Origin: an uncultured Dorea sp.
GTDB lineage: Bacteria; Bacillota; Clostridia; Lachnospirales; Lachnospiraceae
Length of the DNA: 11,748 nt
NCBI GenBank assembly: GCA_900550865.1
Contig: URTM01000043.1
Location: 1 to 11,748, forward strand
Direction: 5' to 3'
Shown: positions 1 to 6,953 of the stretch, piece after piece
Layout of the letters: each line of letters starts with the position of its first letter
Numbering within the stretch: position 1 is the first letter of the stretch
Notes under the pieces: generated by a model
What the model saw: only the letters and a program-made list of their open reading frames with translations
The model's database searches: none
What the model was told of the DNA's origin: nothing
Position numbers and translations under genes: made by a program

Positions 1-12
1 GAGATATGACTT

Positions 13-465
13 ATGATGATGCCTAGTATTTTTGGAGAAAACTTATTTGATGACTTTATGAACGATTTTTCATTCCCAACATTCCCGAATGTTGACAAAG
101 AACTGTACGGAAAACACGCTAAGAACCTGATGAAGACAGATGTCAAAGAGACAGAGAATGCATACGAGATTGATATTGACCTGCCTGGATTCAAGAAAGA
201 TGAGATCCAGATGGAACTGAAAGACGGTGTACTTACCGTCAGCGCAGCTAAAGGACTGGACAAAGATGAGGAAGACAAGAAAGGCAACTACATCAGAAAA
301 GAGCGTTATGCAGGCAGCATGAGCAGAAGCTTCTATGTAGGAAAGCATGTAACGGTAGAGGATGTACATCCGAAATATGAAAGCGGAATCCTTTCTTTCA
401 GCGTTCCGAAAGAGGAGGCAAAACCGGTAGAAGAGAAGAAACATTACATTTCAATTGAAGGTTAA
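13..465 (+). CDS. Hsp20/alpha-crystallin small heat-shock protein
   Basis: ATP-independent holdase of the small heat-shock family, expected in the cytoplasm to bind unfolding proteins and hand them to DnaK/DnaJ-type machinery. The 150-residue length is normal for the family. A short N-terminal arm (about residues 1-45) precedes an alpha-crystallin domain at about 46-140, with the typical YEIDIDLPGFKKDEI opening, the LKDGVLTVSA strand and the GILSFSVPK strand. The C-terminus carries the I-x-I motif (ISI, residues 146-148) that docks neighbouring subunits during oligomerisation. Three ATG codons in a row occur at 13, 16 and 19. The first was taken because a purine-rich GAGA at positions 1-4, probably the end of a ribosome binding site, lies just upstream. 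The promoter is outside the window. The next gene is a DnaJ homologue, so the two form a chaperone neighbourhood, though separated by 344 bases. Confidence 0.95.
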   Translation: MMMPSIFGENLFDDFMNDFSFPTFPNVDKELYGKHAKNLMKTDVKETENAYEIDIDLPGFKKDEIQMELKDGVLTVSAAKGLDKDEEDKKGNYIRKERYAGSMSRSFYVGKHVTVEDVHPKYESGILSFSVPKEEAKPVEEKKHYISIEG

Positions 466-809
466 TGACAGACTGTAAATGCCGGGCAGTTGTAAAAACG
501 ATAAGTAACAGCATAGCCTGTACGACAAAACAGTAAACGTACCCCACAGGTATTAAGCCTGTGGGGTACAATATCATAAAGATATATAGAAAAGATGTAT
601 ATAAAGGATAAAAGAAATAAAAAAGTGTACGAAAAATAATGCGAAGACAGAAGAGCAATGATTAATCAGACGTGATACATTCCAAAATAAAACATACAAA
701 ACAGAAAATAATCAGGATAACGTAAGAAATTCACATATTCTGCGAAGTCCTGTTCACATAGATGCTAATAAGAAGAAATAATATAAAATAAATGACGGGA
801 GGGAGAACA
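466..809. other. AT-rich intergenic gap between hsp20 and dnaJ
   Basis: This 344-base stretch has no convincing coding capacity; the short open frames in it are Phe/Leu/Tyr-rich antisense artefacts of AT-rich DNA. It holds a perfect 12-bp hairpin at 539-569 and a direct repeat TTCACATA at 730-737 and 753-760. The downstream gene's ribosome binding site lies at about 798-805. No CIRCE element (TTAGCACTC-N9-GAGTGCTAA), which often controls clostridial chaperone genes, is present. No -35/-10 pair with good spacing could be assigned to the dnaJ homologue. Confidence 0.6.
539..569. terminator. Perfect 12-bp hairpin after hsp20, no T-tract (possible terminator)
   Basis: GTACCCCACAGG (539-550) pairs perfectly with CCTGTGGGGTAC (558-569) around a 7-base loop. 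The stem is GC-rich and sits 74 bases after the hsp20 stop, the usual place for a transcript end. On neither strand is it followed by a run of T, so it is not a textbook intrinsic terminator. It could instead protect an mRNA 3' end or be a dispersed palindrome. Confidence 0.45.
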
Positions 810-1919
810 ATGGCGGCAAAAAGAGATTATTATGATGTTCTTGGAATCAGCAGGAGTGCAGACAAGAGTACGATCAAAAGAGCATATCGAAAACTGGCCA
901 AGAAATACCACCCGGATACCAATGCCGGAAATGCACAGGCGGAAGAGAAGTTCAAGGAAGCAACGGAAGCCTATAATGTGCTGAGTGATCCGGAGAAAAA
1001 GAAATTATATGATCAGTTCGGTCATGCTGCTTTTGATGGCGGTGCCGGAGCCGGAGGCAGTGGAGCCTATGGTTATGGAAGCGGGCCGGGAGGTGGCACC
1101 TATAGTTATACGGGACCAAACGGAAGCTTTCATGAATATCATTTCGAAGGCGGCGATATGGATGACATCTTGAAGAATATATTTGGCGGCGGATTCTCGG
1201 AAGGAGCCGGAAGCAGTTTTCACGGATTCGGTGGTTTTGGAAATGCCGGATCAGGAAGAACGCATACATCCGATGGCAGTTATGGAAGCGGTGGTTACAG
1301 AAGCAGCGGCTTTGGAAATGATTTCGGAAGTCATGGATTCGGCGGAGACGGAAGTTTCCGGCAGGATGGTTCTGATGTGACTGCTGAAATAGCTGTAACA
1401 TTTGACGAGGCCGCGTTCGGTGGAGATAAAGTCATCCGTCTGTCAGATACACAGGGCAGCAATGCGGCAGGAAAATCACTGAAAGTGCATATTCCGGCCG
1501 GCATCAGTGACGGAAAAAGTATCCGTCTGCGTGGGAAAGGAATGCCGGGATTGTCCGGCGGCAAAGCCGGAGACTTGCTATTAAAAGTCAGAGTCGGCAA
1601 ACGTCCGGGATTTGAACGAAAAGATATGGATGTATATTCCACCGTCACGATTCCGTTTACTACAGCGGTATTAGGAGGAGAAGCGGTGGTACAGACACTT
1701 ACCGGAAGGGTTGTATGCAAGATTAATCCGGGAACACAATCCGGAACTAAAATACGGTTAAAAGGAAAAGGAATCGTATCTATGAAAGATGCGGGAAGAT
1801 ATGGAGATCAGTATGTGACTGTTCAGATAGATGTACCAAAGAATTTAAGTAATGAAGCAAAAAGAAAACTGAAAGAATTTGAAGCTGCATGTAAAAATGG
1901 AAGCAGAGGGGCAGCATAA
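810..1919 (+). CDS. DnaJ-type co-chaperone without zinc finger (class B, CbpA-like)
   Basis: J-domain protein of 369 residues that would stimulate the ATPase of DnaK and deliver substrates to it in the cytoplasm. The J domain spans about residues 5-75 with the essential HPD triad at 34-36 (YHPDTN). A long Gly/Phe/Ser-rich linker follows (about 76-180). Two C-terminal substrate-binding beta domains come next, with recognisable IRLRGKGMPG and IRLKGKGI segments. The four CxxCxGxG zinc motifs of canonical DnaJ are absent, which makes this a class B protein rather than the DnaK-operon dnaJ. An in-frame ATG at 792 exists, but GGGAGGG at about 798-804 sits between it and the ATG at 810 at correct spacing, so 810 was chosen. 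Hsp20 lies upstream; no dnaK or grpE is present in the window. Confidence 0.92.
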   Translation: MAAKRDYYDVLGISRSADKSTIKRAYRKLAKKYHPDTNAGNAQAEEKFKEATEAYNVLSDPEKKKLYDQFGHAAFDGGAGAGGSGAYGYGSGPGGGTYSYTGPNGSFHEYHFEGGDMDDILKNIFGGGFSEGAGSSFHGFGGFGNAGSGRTHTSDGSYGSGGYRSSGFGNDFGSHGFGGDGSFRQDGSDVTAEIAVTFDEAAFGGDKVIRLSDTQGSNAAGKSLKVHIPAGISDGKSIRLRGKGMPGLSGGKAGDLLLKVRVGKRPGFERKDMDVYSTVTIPFTTAVLGGEAVVQTLTGRVVCKINPGTQSGTKIRLKGKGIVSMKDAGRYGDQYVTVQIDVPKNLSNEAKRKLKEFEAACKNGSRGAA

Positions 1920-2045
1920 TAAAAATAAACAATATATACAAGAATACAATGAATTTGGTGAAAAAGCTTTTAAGTACAGCAACTTTATGTTAAATTAATC
2001 TGGTAGGAATACTAATAATTAGGAAAAAGTTGTGAGAGGTGGCAA

Positions 2046-4748
2046 ATGAAAAAGAAAAAGTTGAAAAAACTACTTACTGCAGTTGTGACCGGTTCGATGA
2101 TGGCAACCAGTATTGTACCGGTATCGGCTGCAGAAAAGCTTTCACCACAGTACACGTATTCGGGTGGAGGAGTAACATTTGAGAAGATTTCTCATGCGGA
2201 CACTGCAACTGGTAAAGCCGATGGTGTGGTTGATTATGTGGGAAATGGAGAAATTGCACCATATGTGGCAGGTGAAAGTGAAAACGGTAAGGGAGACCGC
2301 GGTCAGTCTTACAGTTATGCATCAGCATCTTATGGTGACTGGGTGTACATCAACACGATGTACGGAGGACTTGGAGCAGCGGCGATTCTGAAAAGAGGTA
2401 TGGAAGGTATGTCTCCGGAGGCTGCAACAGCCATGGTCAATACAATGTATAACGGTCAGTTATATATTAATGAACCAGATGGCAAGAATGCCGGAGGTAT
2501 GCTCTTTAAGTTCAATGTAAAGACCGGAGAGACGAAAATCCTGATGTCAAAATCAACGAATGGAATCATTCCTACTTTCCGTAGTGCGATTAAGATGAAT
2601 GGAAAGCTTTACTTTGTTGGTATGGTGATGGATATAAATAATCCAAATCTTGATGCAACAACAATTAACACAGCGATTGCATATCAGAATGGATTCCCAT
2701 GCATCTACGAAGTGGATCCGGCAAATGATGATAAACTGACGTGTATTTATGACTGTGTGGATATTAACGGATTCCGCCAGTTGGTAAATGACAAGGTATT
2801 TACTTCAACAAGAGCAATCTCAACATATGGAGATTCAATGATTGCAGGATGTCTTGATACAAATGGAGTCTTTTTATGTGCATCAACAGATCCTTCTGCG
2901 GGACAGGATTCATTTAAAAGAATTCTTGAAATGAGTGACATGCGGGTACTTGGTATCGAGCCGGCATATCATCGTTCGGATGTAAATGGTGGTGGAGGTA
3001 TTTATCAGGTAGTAGAATATAATGGTGCGCTGTACGTTGTAATTTGTACAGGAACTGATGCTACAAAGAATGAGTATGGAACACTGCAGACATTTGCAAT
3101 CTTAAAGGGAACATGTAATGGAAATGTGACGGATAAATCTGCATGGAACTGGTCTGTTCTTGCAGGAAATGGCGGAAGATATCCGTATGGTCTTGATGAA
3201 GAGCGTGTAAGTGCCGGCGCATGTACACTGCAGGTATATGGAGATTATCTCTATATTGGAGACTATAATGATGTGTCCAGTGCATTACAGGGATTTATTA
3301 CAGGAAAAGATTTTACAACACAGGCAACAAACCTGGATCAGTCTATCAACCTGTACCGTATGGATAAGACTGAAAAGATTGAAAAAGTAGTTGGAGATCC
3401 GACTACAGCTTTCCCAACAAGTCTGACGGGATTAGGTTCAGGATACACAGTGACCGATGATTCTGCCGGAAAAATGGGAACACATATGAACCAGTATACA
3501 TGGCAGACTACTGTGTATAATGGAAAACTTTATGTTGGAACCATGGATACAACGACACTTCTTGAGCCAATTACGAAATTTACAAATGGTGATATTCTTA
3601 AGATGACGAAAGAAGAGTGGGAAAGCCAGCTGAATTATCTCAGAGTTCTTATCGAACTGCTGGTAAAAGAAAATCAGAATGCAGAGATTGCAGAACCGGC
3701 TGCAGAAAGCGAAGAGCAGGAAACAGAAGCTGGTGATGTTGCAGTAAACAGTGTGGCATCTGAAAATGCAGTTGCAGAAGGTACACTGGATGAAGCAACT
3801 GCAAAAGAGATGGTACAGTCTGCAATTACAGCGGCACAGGAACGTGCAGATGCTTCCAGTACAGCAAATTATATTTCTGATCAGAATGCTGTGGCTGTAG
3901 ATAAGATTACATTGAGCAGTGAGCAGACAAAAGAACTTGTGAATGGGTTACTGAATGGCTCTATCAGATCTGGTATGATTGCAGATGATCTGATGACGGA
4001 ACTGACACAGATCAACAACACAATGGCAGCAATGTCAACGCTGATTGATACGACAGAGATTGAAGAGTTTGCGAATGCTTACACAGCTCTGGATGAGGCA
4101 TTGGATGCGATTTTAGATAAACTTCCGGAGAATGTGAAAGCGTTGTATAAGATGCTTATAAGCTATGCAACAAAGGAGAATCTGGTAGGTCTTGCAAGTT
4201 CGCTGAAGTACTTTGTATCATCAGAAGCAGGTTTTGATTTATTTGAGATAACAGATAAAGGTGCAGCCGGAGCAAGTGTTGCAAAGGTTACAACAAATGG
4301 ATTTGGCGATCGTTATAATCATGGTCTGCGTATTTTTGAAAAAACTTCTGACTATTGGGTGATCGGAACTGCAAATCCATTTAATGGAACACAGCTTTGG
4401 AGAACAACGAATCTTGATCCAGATCCGGTTGATCCGATACCAGACCCGGATCCGACACCGACACCGGATCCAGATCCGACACCGACACCGGATCCAGATC
4501 CGACACCGGACCCGACACCAACGCCGGAACCTGGAAAAGGTTCAGGAGTCACTGCAGATTCAGGAACAAAAGGTGGACAGTATAGGAAAACAAAGAAAAC
4601 TGATGTAAAAACGGATAAGACAGACAAGAATAAGAAAGCATCCGTAAAGACGGGAGATACAGCGGATATGATTCTTCCGGCAGTTGTAATGCTTCTTTCA
4701 CTGGCAGTTATTCTTGGTGCAGTTATGCGTTTTCGTAAAAGACAGTAA
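2046..4748 (+). CDS. Large secreted surface protein: beta-propeller-like with helical insertion, Pro/Asp stalk and C-terminal anchor
   Basis: A 900-residue exported protein of unknown specific role. A Lys-rich signal peptide (residues 1-28, ending PVSA-A) precedes the mature chain. Residues about 30-510 contain recurring blade-like strands of the pattern Y-x-G/D-x-L/V-Y-x-G (such as MNGKLYFVG, YNGALYVV, YGDYLYIGDY and YNGKLYVGT at 491-499), suggesting a beta-propeller. About 510-740 is different: helical and Ala/Glu-rich, with no propeller motifs. A blade-like segment then returns, including GFGDRYNHGLRIF (752-764) and ANPFNGTQLWR (776-786). A Pro/Asp/Thr stalk covers 791-828 and a Lys/Thr-rich stretch leads to SVKTGD (866-871), a hydrophobic segment (about 875-894) and the tail RFRKRQ. 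This layout resembles a sortase-type sorting signal, though the motif is not LPxTG. The ribosome binding site is GAGAGG at 2034-2039. A terminator follows. A ligand or sensing role is inference; no enzymatic motif was recognised. Confidence 0.85.
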   Translation: MKKKKLKKLLTAVVTGSMMATSIVPVSAAEKLSPQYTYSGGGVTFEKISHADTATGKADGVVDYVGNGEIAPYVAGESENGKGDRGQSYSYASASYGDWVYINTMYGGLGAAAILKRGMEGMSPEAATAMVNTMYNGQLYINEPDGKNAGGMLFKFNVKTGETKILMSKSTNGIIPTFRSAIKMNGKLYFVGMVMDINNPNLDATTINTAIAYQNGFPCIYEVDPANDDKLTCIYDCVDINGFRQLVNDKVFTSTRAISTYGDSMIAGCLDTNGVFLCASTDPSAGQDSFKRILEMSDMRVLGIEPAYHRSDVNGGGGIYQVVEYNGALYVVICTGTDATKNEYGTLQTFAILKGTCNGNVTDKSAWNWSVLAGNGGRYPYGLDEERVSAGACTLQVYGDYLYIGDYNDVSSALQGFITGKDFTTQATNLDQSINLYRMDKTEKIEKVVGDPTTAFPTSLTGLGSGYTVTDDSAGKMGTHMNQYTWQTTVYNGKLYVGTMDTTTLLEPITKFTNGDILKMTKEEWESQLNYLRVLIELLVKENQNAEIAEPAAESEEQETEAGDVAVNSVASENAVAEGTLDEATAKEMVQSAITAAQERADASSTANYISDQNAVAVDKITLSSEQTKELVNGLLNGSIRSGMIADDLMTELTQINNTMAAMSTLIDTTEIEEFANAYTALDEALDAILDKLPENVKALYKMLISYATKENLVGLASSLKYFVSSEAGFDLFEITDKGAAGASVAKVTTNGFGDRYNHGLRIFEKTSDYWVIGTANPFNGTQLWRTTNLDPDPVDPIPDPDPTPTPDPDPTPTPDPDPTPDPTPTPEPGKGSGVTADSGTKGGQYRKTKKTDVKTDKTDKNKKASVKTGDTADMILPAVVMLLSLAVILGAVMRFRKRQ
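4440..4511 (+). repeat. 24-base tandem repeat encoding the Pro/Asp/Thr stalk
   Basis: Three consecutive 24-base units (4440-4463, 4464-4487, 4488-4511) encode an alternating P-D-P-D-P-T-P-T register in the surface-protein stalk. Units 2 and 3 are nearly identical at DNA level; unit 1 differs at a few bases and unit 3 departs at its end. The flanking DNA is a more degenerate version of the same Asp-Pro pattern. Because the unit is a multiple of three, copy-number change by slippage would alter stalk length without breaking the frame. Confidence 0.85.
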
Positions 4749-4767
4749 GAGATAACAGATACAGTAG

Positions 4768-4804
4768 ATACAGCACATTCAGTAAATGGATGTGCTGTAT
4801 TTTT
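4768..4804 (+). terminator. Intrinsic terminator of the surface-protein gene
   Basis: ATACAGCACAT (4768-4778) pairs with ATGTGCTGTAT (4790-4800). Two further inner pairs (one a T-G wobble) leave a 7-base loop, and TTTTT at 4800-4804 follows. It lies 20 bases after the stop codon and upstream of the trpS promoter, so trpS is a separate transcription unit. Confidence 0.88.
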
Positions 4805-4817
4805 GAGTGCTGATATA

Positions 4818-4846
4818 TTGACGCTTGCAGGGGAAAGAATTATAAT
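4818..4846 (+). promoter_or_regulatory. Sigma-A promoter of trpS
   Basis: TTGACG (4818-4823) and a perfect TATAAT (4841-4846) are separated by exactly 17 bases. Transcription should begin near 4853, giving a leader of about 64 bases. That is too short for a T-box riboswitch, and no T-box sequence is seen, so tryptophan-tRNA-sensing attenuation is unlikely here. Confidence 0.88.
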
Positions 4847-4916
4847 AAAATAATTAGTACAATGAATTTGTATACCCATACAGGTTATTGAAATACAGGC
4901 TAAGGAGATAAGTAAG

Positions 4917-5978
4917 ATGAGCAAGATTATTTTAACAGGTGACCGTCCGACAGGACGTCTTCACGTTGGTCACTATGTAGGTTCATTAAAAGAACGTGTA
5001 AAATTACAGAATTCAGGAGAATATGACGAGATCTATATCATGATCGCAGATGCACAGGCGCTGACAGACAACGCCGAACATCCGGAAAAAGTACGTCAGA
5101 ATATCATGAACGTAGCACTGGATTATCTGGCTTGTGGAATCGATCCGGAGAAATGTCACATTTTCATCCAGTCCATGGTTCCGGAGCTTACAGAATTAAC
5201 ATTCTATTACATGAACCTGGTTACCGTATCCAGAGTACAGAGAAATCCTACGGTAAAAGCTGAGATCCAGCAGAGAAACTTTGAAGCAAGCATTCCGGTA
5301 GGCTTCTTCTGTTATCCGATCAGTCAGGCTGCAGATATTACTGCATTCCGTGCAACAACAGTTCCGGTTGGAGAAGACCAGATGCCGATGATCGAGCAGT
5401 GTAAAGAGATCGTACACAAGTTCAACAGTGTATACGGTGAGACTCTGACAGAGCCTGAGATCGTACTTCCATCTAATAAGTCCTGCTTAAGACTTCCGGG
5501 AATTGATGGAAAAGCAAAGATGAGTAAATCACTTGGCAACTGTATCTATCTTTCTGATGAAGAAGATGTTGTGAAGAAGAAAGTTATGTCTATGTTCACA
5601 GATCCGAACCATCTTCGTGTAGAAGATCCGGGACAGGTAGAAGGCAATCCGGTATTCATCTATCTGGATGCATTTTGCAAGGATGAATATTTCGAAGAAT
5701 TCTGGCCGGAATACAAGAATCTGGACGAGTTAAAGGCACACTATCAGCGTGGAGGTCTGGGTGATGTCAAAGTGAAGAAGTTCCTGAACAAAGTACTTCA
5801 GGCAGAGCTTGCACCGATTCGTGCAAGAAGAAAAGAATGGGAGCAGAAGCTTCCGGAAGTATTCGAGATCCTGAAAGAGGGAAGCAGAGTAGCTGAAGCA
5901 AAAGCGGCAGAGACATTGAACGATGTAAAGGCTGCTATGAGAATCAACTATTTTGACGATGAAGATTTCCTGAAATAA
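4917..5978 (+). CDS. trpS: Tryptophan--tRNA ligase (TrpRS)
   Basis: Class I aminoacyl-tRNA synthetase that activates tryptophan with ATP and charges tRNA-Trp in the cytoplasm; it works as a homodimer. The 353-residue chain is close to the usual bacterial size (about 330-350). The Rossmann catalytic core carries the HIGH-type motif HVGH at residues 16-19 (within TGRLHVGHYVG), the TrpRS-typical PVGEDQ segment in the middle, and a perfect KMSKS loop at 201-205. The C-terminal helical region for anticodon recognition follows. The ribosome binding site AAGGAG (4902-4907) is 9 bases before the ATG. The gene is monocistronic: its own promoter lies at 4818-4846 and a strong terminator at 6032-6077. 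Housekeeping codon use and no anomalies. Confidence 0.97.
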   Translation: MSKIILTGDRPTGRLHVGHYVGSLKERVKLQNSGEYDEIYIMIADAQALTDNAEHPEKVRQNIMNVALDYLACGIDPEKCHIFIQSMVPELTELTFYYMNLVTVSRVQRNPTVKAEIQQRNFEASIPVGFFCYPISQAADITAFRATTVPVGEDQMPMIEQCKEIVHKFNSVYGETLTEPEIVLPSNKSCLRLPGIDGKAKMSKSLGNCIYLSDEEDVVKKKVMSMFTDPNHLRVEDPGQVEGNPVFIYLDAFCKDEYFEEFWPEYKNLDELKAHYQRGGLGDVKVKKFLNKVLQAELAPIRARRKEWEQKLPEVFEILKEGSRVAEAKAAETLNDVKAAMRINYFDDEDFLK

Positions 5979-6031
5979 GAATATACAAACAGTTGAAAAA
6001 GCAGCATCGTTTATTCGAAATAATGAAAACA

Positions 6032-6077
6032 AAATCCTCAAAATACCGTGCCATATGGTATTTTGGGGATTTCTTTT
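6032..6077. terminator. Strong intrinsic terminator after trpS, possibly bidirectional
   Basis: Positions 6032-6047 pair with 6057-6072 over 16 bp with a single T-G wobble, around a 9-base loop. The 3' side runs into TTTCTTTT, and the 5' flank is A-rich (AAAACAAAA), so it could also act on the opposite strand. A GTG that opens an in-frame extension of the next gene lies in the loop, which argues against that start. Confidence 0.88.
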
Positions 6078-6091
6078 GTTAGGAATTGCGG

Positions 6092-6097
6092 TATAAT
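6092..6097 (+). promoter_or_regulatory. -10 element for the pentapeptide-repeat gene
   Basis: A perfect TATAAT sits just after the trpS terminator and 61 bases before the ATG at 6159. The matching -35 is weak: only T-rich sequence (TTTCTT, 6070-6075, 16-base spacing) overlapping the terminator's end. Assignment rests on the -10 and on position. Confidence 0.5.
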
Positions 6098-6158
6098 AAA
6101 ACTATCAGTAAAAATAGTAAATTGTATAGATAATACAGGGAGTGAAGGGGTGTATTCT

Positions 6159-6860
6159 ATGAAAGAGATAAAGAAAGAGACACTTCTGGAGGCTTTGAAA
6201 TTAAGAGATACCGGAGAATACCCGAAGTTCCGGGAATGTGAATTCAAGGATATGGATCTGAGTGGAATGGATCTGCACAATATGGATTTCACTTTAAGTT
6301 CCTTTCAAAATGTGAATCTGGAAGATGTGAATTTTGAAAACGGCAGCGTGGAAAATGCACTGTTTGATGGCAATTCCCTGCATGGTGCGAATTTTCAGAA
6401 TGCCAATATGAAGACAGCTGCATTCCGGGAATGTGATATGCGGGAATGCAATATCAAGGGAGCGAATCTATATGGAGCGGTGCTGGAACATGCAAAGTTA
6501 GACGGCATACGGTCGGATGATACAACCCAGTGGTTCCGTATGCATTGTCCTGAGACCGGACCGATTCTCGGATATAAGAAATGCGTGAATGACAGAGTAG
6601 TACAGCTTCTGATTCCGGCGGATGCAAAACGGACTTCGGCAACGCTTCCATCCTGCCGGTGCAGTAAGGCCAAGGTACTTTCGATAAAAAGCTTTGATGA
6701 GACAGAAGAATTTGAAGAGGCATGGTCACTGGTCGATGAGAATTTTGTATACAAAAAGGGACAATGGGTTGAAGTCAAAGATTTTAATGAGGACAGATGG
6801 ATGGATTCCACGACGGGGATTCATTTCTGGATGGACCGGAAGGAGGCTCTTGGTTATTAA
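6159..6860 (+). CDS. Pentapeptide-repeat protein with C-terminal DUF5758-like domain
   Basis: A 233-residue cytoplasmic protein of unknown function. Residues 24-114 form 19 uninterrupted pentapeptide repeats: a Phe, Leu, Met, Ile or Val occurs at every fifth position (F24, F29, L34, L39, F44 ... L104, L109, L114), with A/D/N/S-rich residues between. This predicts a right-handed quadrilateral beta-helix of nearly five coils. The rest (about 117-233) is a separate globular domain with GPILGYKKC, VVQLLIPADAKRTS, SCRCSKAKVLSI and a terminal TTGIHFWMDRKEA segment. From memory this matches DUF5758, often paired with pentapeptide repeats; no enzymatic role is established as far as I know. The start at 6159 is preferred over an in-frame GTG at 6048 because the purine-rich AGTGAAGGGG ribosome binding region (6141-6150) precedes it and 6048 lies in the terminator loop. 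No terminator separates it from lacL, so read-through is possible. Confidence 0.85.
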   Translation: MKEIKKETLLEALKLRDTGEYPKFRECEFKDMDLSGMDLHNMDFTLSSFQNVNLEDVNFENGSVENALFDGNSLHGANFQNANMKTAAFRECDMRECNIKGANLYGAVLEHAKLDGIRSDDTTQWFRMHCPETGPILGYKKCVNDRVVQLLIPADAKRTSATLPSCRCSKAKVLSIKSFDETEEFEEAWSLVDENFVYKKGQWVEVKDFNEDRWMDSTTGIHFWMDRKEALGY

Positions 6861-6890
6861 TATCTGACCGGCAAAAAAGGAATCAGATAT
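6860..6890. promoter_or_regulatory. 8-bp inverted repeat between pentapeptide gene and lacL
   Basis: ATATCTGA (6860-6867) and TCAGATAT (6883-6890) form a perfect inverted repeat with a 15-base centre. There is no T-tract, so it is not a terminator. Its position, 64 bases before the lacL start, would suit an operator or an mRNA processing stem. This is inference only; it may be fortuitous. Confidence 0.3.
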
Positions 6891-6953
6891 GGAGACCGGA
6901 CATACAGGTTTACTGATAATTGACAAAGAGAAAAATGGAGGTGCAAGAGACAA

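Noticed and set aside
792..809. Earlier ATG for the DnaJ homologue
   Set aside because: The ribosome binding site lies inside this segment and serves the ATG at 810, where the J-domain sequence properly begins.
952..1401. Antisense frames opposite dnaJ
   Set aside because: Their His/Arg-rich or Ser-rich composition mirrors the Gly-rich linker codons; no ribosome binding site or family likeness.
4440..4511. CRISPR-like array
   Set aside because: The units are contiguous with no spacers and lie in frame inside a protein stalk.
4804..4812. CIRCE half-site (GAGTGCTGA)
   Set aside because: No matching inverted half at 9-base spacing, and it lies upstream of trpS rather than a chaperone gene.
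4847..4916. T-box riboswitch for trpS
   Set aside because: The leader from the mapped-looking promoter is only about 64 bases and shows no T-box sequence or specifier stem.
4352..4924. Antisense 190-codon frame rich in Gly-Ser-Val repeats
   Set aside because: It is the mirror of the Pro/Asp repeat and anchor region, runs across a terminator and the trpS promoter, and has no start signals.
6048..6158. GTG start giving the pentapeptide protein 37 extra residues
   Set aside because: The codon is in the loop of the trpS terminator and upstream of the -10; the extension is hydrophobic noise without a ribosome binding site.
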